Source: an uncultured Pseudomonadota bacterium (GTDB lineage: Bacteria; Pseudomonadota; Gammaproteobacteria; Burkholderiales; Thiobacillaceae). From it: DNA of 64,000 bases. Position 1 is the first letter of the stretch. Each line of letters starts with the position of its first letter. A model generated the notes under the pieces. That model was not told the DNA's origin and searched no databases. It saw only the letters and a program-made list of their open reading frames with translations. A program made the position numbers and the translations under genes. The stretch spans positions 1 to 64,000 of the forward strand of contig CAILNT010000081.1 in the NCBI GenBank assembly GCA_903835655.1. The letters run 5' to 3'. This document shows positions 1 through 8,647 of the stretch, piece by piece.

Positions 1-69
1 AGAATCATCGCTGTTGCCCGTCACAGCCGCCGCCCGGGCTATTGGGACGGGCGACGGTAGGTCGGCATC

Positions 70-1017
70 TCAAACCAGGCGCAGCAGTGTAACGCCAGCC
101 GGCAGGCCGCTTTCGTCCACCGCCACCTGGTAATCCGCGAAGCTGCGGGCCACGGCCACGCCCTCCTTGAGCCTGGGTTGAATGCGCTCGAACAGGGTAT
201 GGGCGGGGGCGTTGCCCAGTTCCGAGTCGTGCTTGAACACATACAGCCCGCGGGTGGCCATCTCGCCGCGGGCGGCGGAACGGTCGTGCTCGAACATCTG
301 GCTCAGGGCTTGCCAGAGCAGGGCCAGGTCGTCTTCGCCGAATTGGGTCTGCTTGGCGAGGAAGCTGGAAACGAAGCCGTGGGCCATGTAGAGGCCGTAA
401 GGGACGGTGTGCTTGCGACCCATGGTGCGGTTGTCGCCCCCCTGTTTTTCGGCTTCCGCCTCGGTGGCCACGGCCATGCGGGTGATGGAGTGTTCCTGAG
501 CGACGACGGGATCGATGGAGCGGGCGAAGGTGAGTTGCACCGGGCCTCGCACCTGGCCGCAGTTGATACCGGTGGACATGACCGCGCCGAAGGTGCGCAC
601 ATCAAAGAAGTTCTGGCACATCCAGTCGCGGGCCTGGTTTACATCGTCACCGCTGCCTTTGCGCTTCTTGTCCTTGCCAGTTTTCTTTTCCGGCGAGACT
701 TCCGGAGCGGCTTCCGTCGCTAAAGGCTCATCCAGTTTCAGAGCGGAATAGGCGCGTTGGTGTTGCAGGTTGAGGATGGCTTTCTCGCGCACGTAAATCT
801 CGAAGCGCTTTTCTCCGGCTGACGGTTCGCGCTGGTCCTGGTCATGGGTGAGGGCGACAAAATTGCGCACCTTGCGCTTCAGGGCCACATCGGTTACCAG
901 CCCGTGGCCGGTTTCCGCGTCCATGCGCGGCAGGTTGCCGGCGTCGGGGTCGCCGTTGGGGTTGCCATCTTTCACATCAAAGAGGAGCACGAAGTCATAG
1001 CGGTTGGTCAGGCTCAT
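70..1017 (-). CDS. cas7c: Type I-C CRISPR Cascade backbone protein Cas7c (Csd2)
   Basis: Cas7c polymerises along the crRNA and forms the backbone of the type I-C Cascade complex in the cytoplasm. The 315-residue product starts with the family pattern [20 protein letters not shown] and later carries the conserved stretches [31 protein letters not shown] and [11 protein letters not shown]. It is somewhat longer than the usual 280-290 residues because of a lysine-rich insertion ([16 protein letters not shown], roughly residues 108-123) just before the [11 protein letters not shown] segment. Its start overlaps the stop of cas8c by 4 nt, so it is translated from the same operon. In I-C operons cas4, cas1, cas2 and the array follow; they would lie left of position 70. 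An ATG reading M-I-(L) on the minus strand at position 8 could be the first codons of cas4, but 8 bases cannot prove it. Confidence 0.95.
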   Translation of the reverse strand: MSLTNRYDFVLLFDVKDGNPNGDPDAGNLPRMDAETGHGLVTDVALKRKVRNFVALTHDQDQREPSAGEKRFEIYVREKAILNLQHQRAYSALKLDEPLATEAAPEVSPEKKTGKDKKRKGSGDDVNQARDWMCQNFFDVRTFGAVMSTGINCGQVRGPVQLTFARSIDPVVAQEHSITRMAVATEAEAEKQGGDNRTMGRKHTVPYGLYMAHGFVSSFLAKQTQFGEDDLALLWQALSQMFEHDRSAARGEMATRGLYVFKHDSELGNAPAHTLFERIQPRLKEGVAVARSFADYQVAVDESGLPAGVTLLRLV

Positions 1018-2780
1018 TTGGTTTCTCCCTCGGGGGTGTTGGTGGTTTCGGATTTGGTGAAGAAGGTTTGGCGCTGGTGGTAGTAGCCCAGGGCAAAGCG
1101 GCCCTGGTCGGGCAGTGCGAGTTGGCGCGGGAAGTCGGCGAGGCCGTCCATGATTTCGCCGATCAGGGTTTCCATCTGCACGGCGCGACCCCGATGGAGC
1201 TTGCCCAGGTGGTGGTTCTTCAGTCGCAGCAGGGTGGTGAACACCGCGACCGGGGTGCTGGAAGCCGCGCCGTAGTAGCGGTCTCGGATGGTGGCGTTGA
1301 GGCCCGGGCTGGCTTCTTCCTGGATTTTTTCCAGAACGGCAAACAGACGACCCAGGCGATAGGCCGGGTTGATGTTGGCTGGATCGAGCATGGGCTGGTA
1401 CTCCCTTTCTGTGGTTGGGCTACGGCGGATGAGGCGGTTGAGGCTGGCCTTGATGACAGCGGCGCGGGCGTAGGTGGGCTCCTGTTCCGCCCGGCAGCGC
1501 TGCACCGCCAGGTTGAGCAGCGGGGCGGGGTAGGGCAGGTCTTCCAGGATGGCGCGCAGGACTTCGCCGCCCAGGTTGGAGGGGATGTTGTCGGCCTTGC
1601 CCAGCAGCGCCACGCTGGTAAGCAGGCGGAACAGAGACAGGTGCTCCGGCTCGTAATCCGCATGCACCAGGCGGATGTCCTCGAAGTGGCGCTGGATGCG
1701 GGTCGCCAGTTCCATGGCCGTGGTGGTTTCCCAGAAGCGGATGGCGATGCGCGCGGCGTTGGGGGCCAGGCCGAGGACGTGGAAGCGGGTATCGGCGTCG
1801 CCCAGCGCGAACTTGCCGGATTGCACCGCCGAGTAGAGGGCGGTCAGGGCATCCGTGCCCCGGTCCGGGTCGTCGCGCATGACTTCGCCGAACAGGTTTT
1901 CCAGTTCGTGAGCCTCTTCCGCCCAGAACACGGTGGAGGTGTCGCCTACTTGCATGCGCTGGCGGGAGTCGCGAGCCAGCAGGTGGTTGAGAGCGGTGGT
2001 GTAGGCAAATACAGCCGATTCGCCAATAGGGAAGTTGTAGCCCTGTTCTTTGCCATAGGACGATACGGACGAGATCGCACCGGTATTTGCTGCAGAAAGG
2101 GCTGCTGGCTTGTCGCAAACACCTTTTATTTTGTAGTGAAGCCTCGCAATCCGCTCAACTTTGCCTGAGACAAGGCAAGTCGCAAATACTGATTCTTCGT
2201 CATTGATCTGATCGCTTTGTTCGTCATTTATGACCTCGTTATTAATATATGCCGTAACTACTGCTTCATGAAATACTGGCTCTACTTCTCCATGCAATGC
2301 GAAGGTGATATTCGCTCCGGGTATTTTATAAATATCTACGATGGTTGGTGTAGCCAATATTTTTTGGTACTCGCCACGCCGATAGAACTGTAAAACTGCT
2401 GACAGCCCAATAGATTGGGGTAGGGAGGATGACAGCGAGCTTATTCTCGACACAAATGAATCTAGCTGCCTTTTTGCTTTTTCCTGGGAGTCGGATGGAT
2501 CTGGGTCGCCGTTTGATTTTCGCTTTTGTTGCCCAAGAATGAAGCCATAGTGATCCCACAACAGGTTAGGTTTTTTCCATGCATTCGTACCGGAACGAAT
2601 TTCAGATTGAGGTACAAGTATTGGATTTCCCCGGCGATATTTGTCATTAGTCCTGTTGTTTATTTGAACGAATAATCCTGTTTCATCCAGAATAATTACA
2701 AAGGGAATTTCTTTATATTCCCAACCAGGCGGTGCAAGATTTGCACGTTCGTAATATCGGTTCAGCGCTTGCAGGATCAT
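1014..2780 (-). CDS. cas8c: Type I-C CRISPR Cascade large subunit Cas8c (Csd1)
   Basis: Cas8c is the large subunit of the I-C interference complex; it senses the PAM and recruits Cas3. The product is 588 residues from [13 protein letters not shown], a start typical of Csd1 proteins and overlapping the cas5c stop as ATGA. The open frame continues 76 codons further upstream, but those codons lie inside cas5c and look like out-of-frame translation. Conserved Csd1 stretches include [11 protein letters not shown] near the N terminus, [19 protein letters not shown] and TVFWAEEA in the middle, and [19 protein letters not shown] towards the C terminus. The 5' part of the gene (about 2100-2765) is only 30-40% GC by hand count while the 3' part is about 62%, so the gene looks mosaic. 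No frame break is seen, so it is probably functional. Confidence 0.95.
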   Translation of the reverse strand: MILQALNRYYERANLAPPGWEYKEIPFVIILDETGLFVQINNRTNDKYRRGNPILVPQSEIRSGTNAWKKPNLLWDHYGFILGQQKRKSNGDPDPSDSQEKAKRQLDSFVSRISSLSSSLPQSIGLSAVLQFYRRGEYQKILATPTIVDIYKIPGANITFALHGEVEPVFHEAVVTAYINNEVINDEQSDQINDEESVFATCLVSGKVERIARLHYKIKGVCDKPAALSAANTGAISSVSSYGKEQGYNFPIGESAVFAYTTALNHLLARDSRQRMQVGDTSTVFWAEEAHELENLFGEVMRDDPDRGTDALTALYSAVQSGKFALGDADTRFHVLGLAPNAARIAIRFWETTTAMELATRIQRHFEDIRLVHADYEPEHLSLFRLLTSVALLGKADNIPSNLGGEVLRAILEDLPYPAPLLNLAVQRCRAEQEPTYARAAVIKASLNRLIRRSPTTEREYQPMLDPANINPAYRLGRLFAVLEKIQEEASPGLNATIRDRYYGAASSTPVAVFTTLLRLKNHHLGKLHRGRAVQMETLIGEIMDGLADFPRQLALPDQGRFALGYYHQRQTFFTKSETTNTPEGETK

Positions 2781-3442
2781 GACCGTACCTCCTCGCTGTC
2801 CCACGCCGGTACATGGACCACGCCGTTTTCCAGCGCAGCACGGAAGAAACGGGGTTGTGGGTCCGTGGGTTTGGAGAAATCCAGGTCGTGCAGCATGAAA
2901 CCCAGGTCGCGGGTGTCGTCGATGGGGGGAGGCTTGGTGGCGAGATCCTCCACCAGCCGGAAGGCGGCGGCGAATTCGCGGCAACCCAGGTAGGGCTGGT
3001 TGACGCATTGGCCCTTGGTGGCGCGGCGCGCGAACATTTCCTGGAACTTCATCGGTGTGTTGTCCGGCGCCGCGCCCGGCAACACTTCCAGGTCGGCATG
3101 GACGCGATAGGCCACGTCGCGCAGGAACAGGCCGGCGCGCTGCTGGCGTTCTTCCTCGATGTATTGCGCCAGGTCACCCACGCCGTTGTTCATGGCGGTT
3201 TCCACGTTGCGGCCGGAAACGACGCCAGAGACTTCATTGCGGCGCAGGTTGATCCAGCGGATGGGCTTCAAGACTTCGATCCTGCGGACATGCCAGCGGA
3301 TGGCAGGTTTCCACAGGATGGCCTCGAAGCAGGCACGGGCGGCGGAGGGGGTCATTACGTCGTAGCTGACCCGCTCCACTTTCATTTCCGGACGGGTGAA
3401 GCAGGCGTAGGGGCCTGATAGTTCTAGGCAGTAGGTTTTCAT
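2777..3442 (-). CDS. cas5c: Type I-C crRNA-processing Cas5c (Cas5d)
   Basis: In type I-C systems Cas5c replaces Cas6: it cuts the pre-crRNA at the repeat hairpin and stays bound to the 5' handle. The 221-residue product shows the Cas5 N terminus (CLELSGPYACFTRPEMKVER) followed by the I-C conserved block PSAARACFEAILWKPAIRW and INLRRNEV. The C terminus holds the REFAAAFRLVEDL and DLGFMLHDLDF stretches usual for this family. No cas6 is present in the window, consistent with this assignment. It lies 19 nt downstream of the PIN toxin gene and overlaps cas8c by 4 nt, so toxin, cas5c, cas8c and cas7c are probably on one mRNA. Confidence 0.95.
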   Translation of the reverse strand: MKTYCLELSGPYACFTRPEMKVERVSYDVMTPSAARACFEAILWKPAIRWHVRRIEVLKPIRWINLRRNEVSGVVSGRNVETAMNNGVGDLAQYIEEERQQRAGLFLRDVAYRVHADLEVLPGAAPDNTPMKFQEMFARRATKGQCVNQPYLGCREFAAAFRLVEDLATKPPPIDDTRDLGFMLHDLDFSKPTDPQPRFFRAALENGVVHVPAWDSEEVRS

Positions 3443-3461
3443 CGTTCCTCCCCTGGATGGG

Positions 3462-3878
3462 TTATGCGGGTAGTACCTGGACGTAACCGGCTTTGCCGTA
3501 GTCGATGATTTTTTGGTCGTGGGTAACGAGTTCCAGATTCAGGACTCGGGCCGTGGCCACAAGAAATCGATCAGCGGGGTCGCCATGTGGGTTGCCCGGC
3601 AGCAATGTGCTTTCCAGTGCGATATCTGCATCCAGCGCTTGCAGGCGCAAGTTGGCCTGGGCAACGCTTGTGCTTATCCAATGAGTCACTGGCGAGGACA
3701 GCGTGATTCGGCCCTTGGCGACCTGCATGCCAATTTCCCAAACGCTGATGGCAGAAACGAATAATCGATGTTCGATACGTGCCGCATCGATTTCCGCAAT
3801 CACCGCAGGTGAAAGGACGCCTTCACTCCCCTCCATGTACCAAAGCCAGATGTGGGTATCGAGTAGTAAGCCTGGCAT
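3462..3878 (-). CDS. PIN-domain toxin of a type II toxin-antitoxin module (VapC-like)
   Basis: This 138-residue protein is a PIN-domain ribonuclease of the VapC type. Family acidic residues are visible: Asp in LLLDTHIWLW at the start, Glu in VSAISVWEIGMQVAKGR, and the Asp cluster in PHGDPADRFLVATA followed by LVTHDQKIIDY. Such toxins cleave tRNA or rRNA when not held by their antitoxin. The start codon is 3 nt after the antitoxin stop, the usual antitoxin-first arrangement. What is unusual is the site: the pair sits in the same orientation between cas3 and cas5c. One counted line inside it (3721-3780) is 45% GC against about 62% in cas5c, hinting at a separate origin. The target is unknown. 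Confidence 0.9.
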   Translation of the reverse strand: MPGLLLDTHIWLWYMEGSEGVLSPAVIAEIDAARIEHRLFVSAISVWEIGMQVAKGRITLSSPVTHWISTSVAQANLRLQALDADIALESTLLPGNPHGDPADRFLVATARVLNLELVTHDQKIIDYGKAGYVQVLPA

Positions 3879-3881
3879 GAC

Positions 3882-4154
3882 TCAGTTCTCCTCGGGTTTC
3901 AGACCTGCGTAAAGCTGATCTTCATCACCGGATTCGGCAGACCAGACTTCTTCGAGCGGTTCCATGATGTCGCCGTGGAAGGTCACCGTCCCTTTCATGT
4001 AGCCGAACATGCTCTTCGGCGTTTCCTCGACGATGGGCACCAGCTTGACCAGCGGCTTGCCGCGCTTGGAAATGATCAGAGGCTCATGGGTATCGGCGAC
4101 CTGATCGATCAATTTCAGGCACTTGGCCTTGAATTCAGCGGCGTTGATGTTCAT
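3882..4154 (-). CDS. Phd/YefM-family antitoxin
   Basis: The product from MNINAAEFKAKCLKLIDQV is 90 residues and matches the Phd/YefM antitoxin fold: an N-terminal dimerisation and DNA-binding part (residues 1-45, with PLIISKRGKPLVKLVPI) and an acidic C-terminal tail that would wrap the toxin. I chose the ATG at 4154 because an AGGA lies 6 nt before it and family members begin with this motif; the frame is open for 20 more codons to 4214 without family similarity. It is followed after 3 nt by the PIN toxin and lies 49 nt after the end of cas3. Phd-type antitoxins usually repress their own promoter, so a promoter in the 4155-4203 gap is possible but not obvious. Confidence 0.88.
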   Translation of the reverse strand: MNINAAEFKAKCLKLIDQVADTHEPLIISKRGKPLVKLVPIVEETPKSMFGYMKGTVTFHGDIMEPLEEVWSAESGDEDQLYAGLKPEEN

Positions 4155-4203
4155 GGTAAGTCCTATGTGACTATATGAAGTGGTCATGTTAGGCGTCCAC
4201 TGT

Positions 4204-6465
4204 TCACGATACAACCCACGCCGCCGCCGGCACCGCCCCGACCGCGTCCCCGTACAGCAGGCCCAGTGTCGGGTGGTAGAGCAAGTCGTTCACCTGCACG
4301 AACAGCCCCGGCATGGCTTCCTCGATGTCGCCCTGTTCCAGCAATTTCATGGCCTCCCTGTGATGGATGTTCACGGTGTAGCGCTGGAGCTTGCGCATCA
4401 GCCAGCGTTGCGGGCCATCGCGGCGCAGGGTATTCAACAGCATGTTCACAGGTTCTTCGGAGCAATCAGGATCGCAATAGCGCACGATGACCGGGGCGCT
4501 GTCTTCGTCCTGGATGAGCTTGAACATTTCGGCGGCGGTACGAAAATTGACCGCCAGAGTCTTGCCGTCCACTTTGAGCAGGTCGGCGATGTGGTGTTGG
4601 TCCAGGTCGCAGGCGTAGTAGAGTTGTTCGAAGTAGCGGGCGAACAGGGCGCGCTCCAGCGGGTTACCGTTACAGCCATGCAGCACACTACGGCAGGCGT
4701 TCTCGCCTTTCAGGAGCAATCCCGGCGGGGCGGGTTTGGGTGCGATAAACACCACCACTTCGCCTCGTTCCAGTTTCCCTTCCCGATTGCAGCGCCCCGC
4801 CGCCTGGGCGATGGAATCCAGGCCGGCAAGCGCCCGGTAGACCACGGGGAAGTCCACGTCGACGCCGGCTTCCACCAGTTGGGTGCTGATGACCCGGGTG
4901 GTGATGTCCGCCTTCAATCGGGCCTTGATGTACGCGATGGCCTGGGAACGGTGGGCTCCGCACATGAGGGCGGAGAGATGCAGGGTGCCGGTCGGCATGC
5001 GCTGCCAGAGTTCACGAGCGTCGTTGCGGCGGTTGACGATGGCCAGCACCGAGTCGTGGCCGGCAAGTTTGTCCGCCAAGGTGTCCCAATCCGTCGGCGC
5101 CTGCATGTCGGCGGGCAGGGAGACGTTGACCCGCTCCAGAGCACGATAGAGAGCGTCCGGGTCGCTCACGATCTCGCGCACGTTTTCCAGGCCGACGATG
5201 TTTTTCCGCGGGTCGAAGTATTCACGGGTGGAAAGGGCGGGCTGGGTGGCGGTGGAGAGCACAATGGTGACGCCGTAATAACGGGTGAGCAGGTTGAGCA
5301 CGTTCAGGATGGGTTGCAGGAACTCCGGCGGCAGGAGTTGCGCTTCGTCCAGCACCACGACGGCATCGACGATGTTGTGCAGCTTGCGGCAGCGGGAGGT
5401 GCGGGCGGCGAACAGGGATTCGAAGAACTGGACGTTGGTGGTGACGACGATGGGTGCGTCCCAGTTCTCACAGGCCAGGCGGCTCTTGCTGTTTTCCTTG
5501 TCTGGTGCAGCCTCGGCATTGCTGTGATGTTCGATGACGGCGTCGCCGAAGATGTTGCGGAAGGTGTCGGCGGTCTGTTCGATGATGCTGGTGTAGGGAA
5601 TGACGTGGATGACGCGGTGCTTGCCGTGGCGCTTTGCGTGCTCCAGGGCGAAGGCCAGGCTGGAGAGGGTCTTGCCGCCGCCGGTGGGGACGGTGAGGGA
5701 GAACGAGCCGGGGGCTTCGGCCGCCTTGGCGCGGCATTGCGCCAGGATTTCGGTGCGCTGCCGGTTGACCCGGGTGTCTGGCGCCTTAGCCGCCAGATCA
5801 GCCATGTGCCCGTCGAATTGGGCAAGCAGTGTGGGGATCTCCGTCCAGCCAACCCGCGCGGCGGCCTGGTCGGGATTCATGTAGGCCTCGGTGTCGAGGA
5901 AGTCGGCATCCACCAGACAGGAGAACAGCATGCGCACCCACAGGGCGAAGCCGGCGCTGCCGCCGGGAATCATCATCGTGCGCAGATCGGGTCGAAAAAG
6001 GCCCGGGTCTAGGATGGTGGCGGGTGGATTTTCGGCCAGGGCTTGATCCAGTTCCGACCGGCTGGCGGGGTCGGCCAGGCGTTCGTTCAGGCCGCTGTGC
6101 CAGTCGTCGAGACCGGCATGATGGCCGGCGATGAGATAGGCCAGAATGTGGCCGGGCTCCTTGAATGCGTCGCAGGCCATCAGCGCGCCGGCAGTGGAGT
6201 GAGGAGAACGTCCCGGCTTGTTTTCGATGTGGGCATCCGCCTCGAAACCGCTGACTTGTCTTATGTAGTTCTGGAATCGGGGCCGGTATTTGCCCAAGTC
6301 ATGCCATTGCCCTGCCAGGCGCGCCCAGTCTTCGCCGAACCCATGGGCAAAGTCCGCCGCCAGCGTAGCGACGCTGGTCAGGTGATCGGCAAGATCATGC
6401 GGTGGGCGCCAGGCGCCGCTTACGTCGCGGGCGGCATGGGCTATGGGTGGCGTCCTGTCAGTCAT
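4204..6465 (-). CDS. cas3: Type I-C CRISPR helicase-nuclease Cas3
   Basis: Cas3 is the effector nuclease that unwinds and degrades DNA targeted by Cascade. From the ATG at 6465 the protein has 753 residues. An N-terminal HD nuclease domain shows HD in QWHDLGKYRPRF (about residues 53-64) and further histidines in IAGHHAGLDDWHSGLNER. The SF2 helicase follows: Walker A VPTGGGKT (about 259-266), Walker B LDEAQ (about 371), motif III LSTATQPA and motif VI QAAGRCNREGK. An in-frame ATG at 6516 would add 17 residues; neither start has a strong ribosome binding site, and I prefer 6465 because MTDRTPPIAH resembles family N termini. It is the first gene of the cas operon, with the toxin-antitoxin pair directly after it. 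Confidence 0.95.
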   Translation of the reverse strand: MTDRTPPIAHAARDVSGAWRPPHDLADHLTSVATLAADFAHGFGEDWARLAGQWHDLGKYRPRFQNYIRQVSGFEADAHIENKPGRSPHSTAGALMACDAFKEPGHILAYLIAGHHAGLDDWHSGLNERLADPASRSELDQALAENPPATILDPGLFRPDLRTMMIPGGSAGFALWVRMLFSCLVDADFLDTEAYMNPDQAAARVGWTEIPTLLAQFDGHMADLAAKAPDTRVNRQRTEILAQCRAKAAEAPGSFSLTVPTGGGKTLSSLAFALEHAKRHGKHRVIHVIPYTSIIEQTADTFRNIFGDAVIEHHSNAEAAPDKENSKSRLACENWDAPIVVTTNVQFFESLFAARTSRCRKLHNIVDAVVVLDEAQLLPPEFLQPILNVLNLLTRYYGVTIVLSTATQPALSTREYFDPRKNIVGLENVREIVSDPDALYRALERVNVSLPADMQAPTDWDTLADKLAGHDSVLAIVNRRNDARELWQRMPTGTLHLSALMCGAHRSQAIAYIKARLKADITTRVISTQLVEAGVDVDFPVVYRALAGLDSIAQAAGRCNREGKLERGEVVVFIAPKPAPPGLLLKGENACRSVLHGCNGNPLERALFARYFEQLYYACDLDQHHIADLLKVDGKTLAVNFRTAAEMFKLIQDEDSAPVIVRYCDPDCSEEPVNMLLNTLRRDGPQRWLMRKLQRYTVNIHHREAMKLLEQGDIEEAMPGLFVQVNDLLYHPTLGLLYGDAVGAVPAAAWVVS

Positions 6466-6516
6466 ATGCGCCGCCCCGGTAACTCGCCCGAACGGATTGG
6501 CACGCGAGCAGGCCAT

Positions 6517-6950
6517 GCCTGAGTCCGTTCGCGCTCTCGGCTCGGATCACGCTTACCGACGCGGATAATTCCAGAAAACGTTGGATAGCAATCCCCTGGT
6601 ATGGATTTCAATTTTCCAGGGCATTCTCACCCACGAGGTGATTTCTGAAAATATGTCGAAATGCATATGCAATTCGTGGTGAGCATGTAGAACCATGAAC
6701 TGAATCAACAGGTTGCCGTTTATCCCAAGCTTGTCGAAGGAATTAATCAGTGGTTACCTAGGGAAGAGCTGAACAAATCGGATTTGTCGTTCCCGCGCAG
6801 GCGGGAACCCAGAAAAAATCAACAGCCCGGATGCCCGCCTGCGCGGGCATGACGAACAAATCAGCACATTCCTGGGAAAGAGACCTCGGGCGCGGTGCCC
6901 GGCCTCTCCCGCAGGGTGGGGGGAGAATGCTCCGGGCCGCGCGGCCGTAC
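6517..6950. other. Gene-free region upstream of the cas operon
   Basis: About 430 bases without a convincing gene. The first 250 are AT-richer than the flanks and should contain the cas3 promoter on the minus strand, although I cannot point to clear -35 and -10 boxes. No direct-repeat array is present, so the CRISPR array is not on this side of the operon. A paired-hairpin REP-type repeat (6787-6855) lies between this region and the psiF-like gene. Confidence 0.6.
6787..6855. repeat. REP-type paired hairpin repeat (family 1)
   Basis: Two short palindromes stand in inverted orientation. The left arm contains TTCCCGC-GCAG-GCGGGAA and the right arm TGCCCGC-CTGC-GCGGGCA, so each arm can fold by itself and the arms can also pair with each other around the 6811-6828 spacer. 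This is the architecture of a REP doublet (REPIN), a mobile but non-coding element usually moved by RAYT transposases and found between genes. No RAYT gene is in the window. Confidence 0.75.
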
Positions 6951-7292
6951 TTACTTGGCTTTGAGGCACTCGCTCATGAAGGCCTTGCGCTCCGCACCCT
7001 TGAGGGCTTTCTCGCCGGCTTGCCCGTTACAATCTTTCATGCGCTGCGGCTTCTTCGCCACCGCGGCCTCCGGAGCTGCTGCCGGCTTGCCGGCGCGCAG
7101 GCACTGGCTCATGAAATCGCGCCGTTCCTGGCCCTTCTTGCCCGTGGCATCCTTGTTACAGTCGGCCATGCGTTGCTGCGAAGACGTGAGCTTCTTCTCG
7201 ACGGCGGGAGCGGCAGCATTAGGCGTGTCGGCGGCGAGGGCCAGGCTACCGGAGAGGAATAAGGCGGCGATCAGAGGAAAGAGGGTCTTCAT
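6951..7292 (-). CDS. PsiF repeat-containing periplasmic protein
   Basis: The 113-residue product has a signal peptide (MKTLFPLIAALFLSGSLALA, cleavage near residue 21) and two PsiF repeats. Repeat 1 covers about residues 37-66 (QQRMADCNKDATGKKGQERR, then FMSQCLR) and repeat 2 about 83-112 (QRMKDCNGQAGEKALKGAER, then FMSECLK). Each repeat keeps two cysteines. PsiF was first described in E. coli as phosphate-starvation inducible; its biochemical role is unknown. An AAGGA lies 6 nt before the ATG. It is apparently a single-gene unit just downstream of amiC. Confidence 0.88.
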   Translation of the reverse strand: MKTLFPLIAALFLSGSLALAADTPNAAAPAVEKKLTSSQQRMADCNKDATGKKGQERRDFMSQCLRAGKPAAAPEAAVAKKPQRMKDCNGQAGEKALKGAERKAFMSECLKAK

Positions 7293-7372
7293 GGGGGTTC
7301 CTTGGAAGTTGGAGGGAGTATCCTGCCCGTTCGAGCAAGCCTTGCACGACTGACCCAGCTGCGCATCCAGGA

Positions 7373-8647
7373 TCAGAGATTCTGTACCGTCTTGTTGCGC
7401 GCCAGAGGGGGCTTCTTGTCGAAATAGCGTTTGATGCCGGCGGTGATGGCCGCCGCCATCTTGTCCTGGTAGGCGTCGTCGGTGAGGCGTCTTTCCTCGT
7501 CCGGATTCGAGATGAAGGCGGTTTCCACCAGGATGGAGGGAATGTCCGGCGCCTTGAGCACGGCGAAGCCCGCTTGTTCCACGCGACCCTTGTGGAGTTG
7601 ATTGATGTCGCCGATCTCCTGTAGCACGGAACGTCCGAGCTTCAGGCTATCGACTATGGCCGCGGTCTGTGCCATGTCGATCAGTGCCTGCTTGACGTTC
7701 ACATCCTTGACATCGATGTTGACGCCGCCGATCAAATCTGCCTCGTTCTCCCGTTTGGCCAACCACTTTGCAGCCGCCGAAGTCGCCCCCTTCTCCGACA
7801 AGGCGAACACCGAGGAGCCACGCGCATGCGCCTGGACGAAGGCATCGGCATGGATGGAGACGAACAGATCGGCCTGGGCGCGACGCGCCTTGTTGACCCG
7901 TTCAAACAGGGGAATGAAGTAGTCGCCATCGCGCGTGAGAAAGGCGCGCATGTTCTCCTGCTTGTCGATCAGCGCCTTGACACGGCGAGCGATGGACAAG
8001 GTGATGTCCTTCTCGTGCGAGCCGTTCGCCCCTTTTGCACCGGGGTCTTCGCCGCCATGCCCGGCGTCGATGGCCACGGTAATCAAACGGACGTAGTCGG
8101 GCTTGGCCACGGGATTAGCGATTTTCGCCACTTTTGGGTCGGGAACCCTGGCATCGGCGGCCTTGGCATCCTCCCAATTCCCACCCGACGCCTTGCCGGC
8201 CTGAGCGGTCGCCATCTCTACCTGCGGGTTCACAGGCGGCGAGGTGGCGCGGTAGACATCCAGAACCAAGCGCTGACCGTACTCGCCCATCGGCTTCAGC
8301 TCGAACACCTGGGGACGGACTTCGGACTTCAGAAGCACAACCACACGGGTCACGCCGGGGCGGTTTTTCGCCACCCGGATGGCAGCGATCTGCGGATCTT
8401 CCGCGCTCACCTTGGCCGCGATTTCCCGCAGGGCACCCTCCGGCTCCACCCCTTGCAGGTCCAGCGCCAGGCGTTCCGGATTCTTCAGGCTGAAATACCT
8501 GTACACCACCTTGTGCGAGAGCTCGAACGTAATGCGGCTGTATTCCGGAGACGGCCACAGGCGCACGGCCTTGACCACGCCCGCCCAGCTCGCGGGGGAA
8601 CACAGGGCAATCAGGAGAATCAGAGTCTGGGTAAATGTGCGATGCAT
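7373..8647 (-). CDS. amiC: N-acetylmuramoyl-L-alanine amidase AmiC-type
   Basis: This periplasmic zinc amidase cleaves the lactyl-alanine bond of peptidoglycan and helps separate daughter cells. The 424-residue protein has a signal peptide (first 22 residues), an AMIN domain at about 25-130 that targets it to the septum, and a C-terminal Amidase_3 domain. Zinc ligands and the catalytic Glu are visible in VAIDAGHGGEDPG, GSHEKDITLSIARR, LFVSIHADAF and ILVETAFISNPDEE. Activation in the family needs an EnvC/NlpD-type LytM factor, not found here. The tsaE gene upstream overlaps it by 28 nt, the amiC-tsaE order being common in proteobacteria. Confidence 0.95.
   Translation of the reverse strand: MHRTFTQTLILLIALCSPASWAGVVKAVRLWPSPEYSRITFELSHKVVYRYFSLKNPERLALDLQGVEPEGALREIAAKVSAEDPQIAAIRVAKNRPGVTRVVVLLKSEVRPQVFELKPMGEYGQRLVLDVYRATSPPVNPQVEMATAQAGKASGGNWEDAKAADARVPDPKVAKIANPVAKPDYVRLITVAIDAGHGGEDPGAKGANGSHEKDITLSIARRVKALIDKQENMRAFLTRDGDYFIPLFERVNKARRAQADLFVSIHADAFVQAHARGSSVFALSEKGATSAAAKWLAKRENEADLIGGVNIDVKDVNVKQALIDMAQTAAIVDSLKLGRSVLQEIGDINQLHKGRVEQAGFAVLKAPDIPSILVETAFISNPDEERRLTDDAYQDKMAAAITAGIKRYFDKKPPLARNKTVQNL

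Noticed and set aside
1-8. Possible start of cas4 on the minus strand (ATG ATT CT)
   Set aside because: The position fits the I-C gene order, but eight bases cannot identify a gene.
1068-2168. Long plus-strand frame opposite cas8c (366 codons)
   Set aside because: It is the antisense of a recognised gene with Val/Gln/His/Gly-rich, motif-free sequence, as expected for high-GC shadows.
4180-6012. 610-codon plus-strand frame opposite cas3
   Set aside because: Same composition artefact; cas3 motifs on the minus strand are complete.
6517-6950. CRISPR array upstream of cas3
   Set aside because: No regularly spaced direct repeats; the only repeats are the inverted REP arms.
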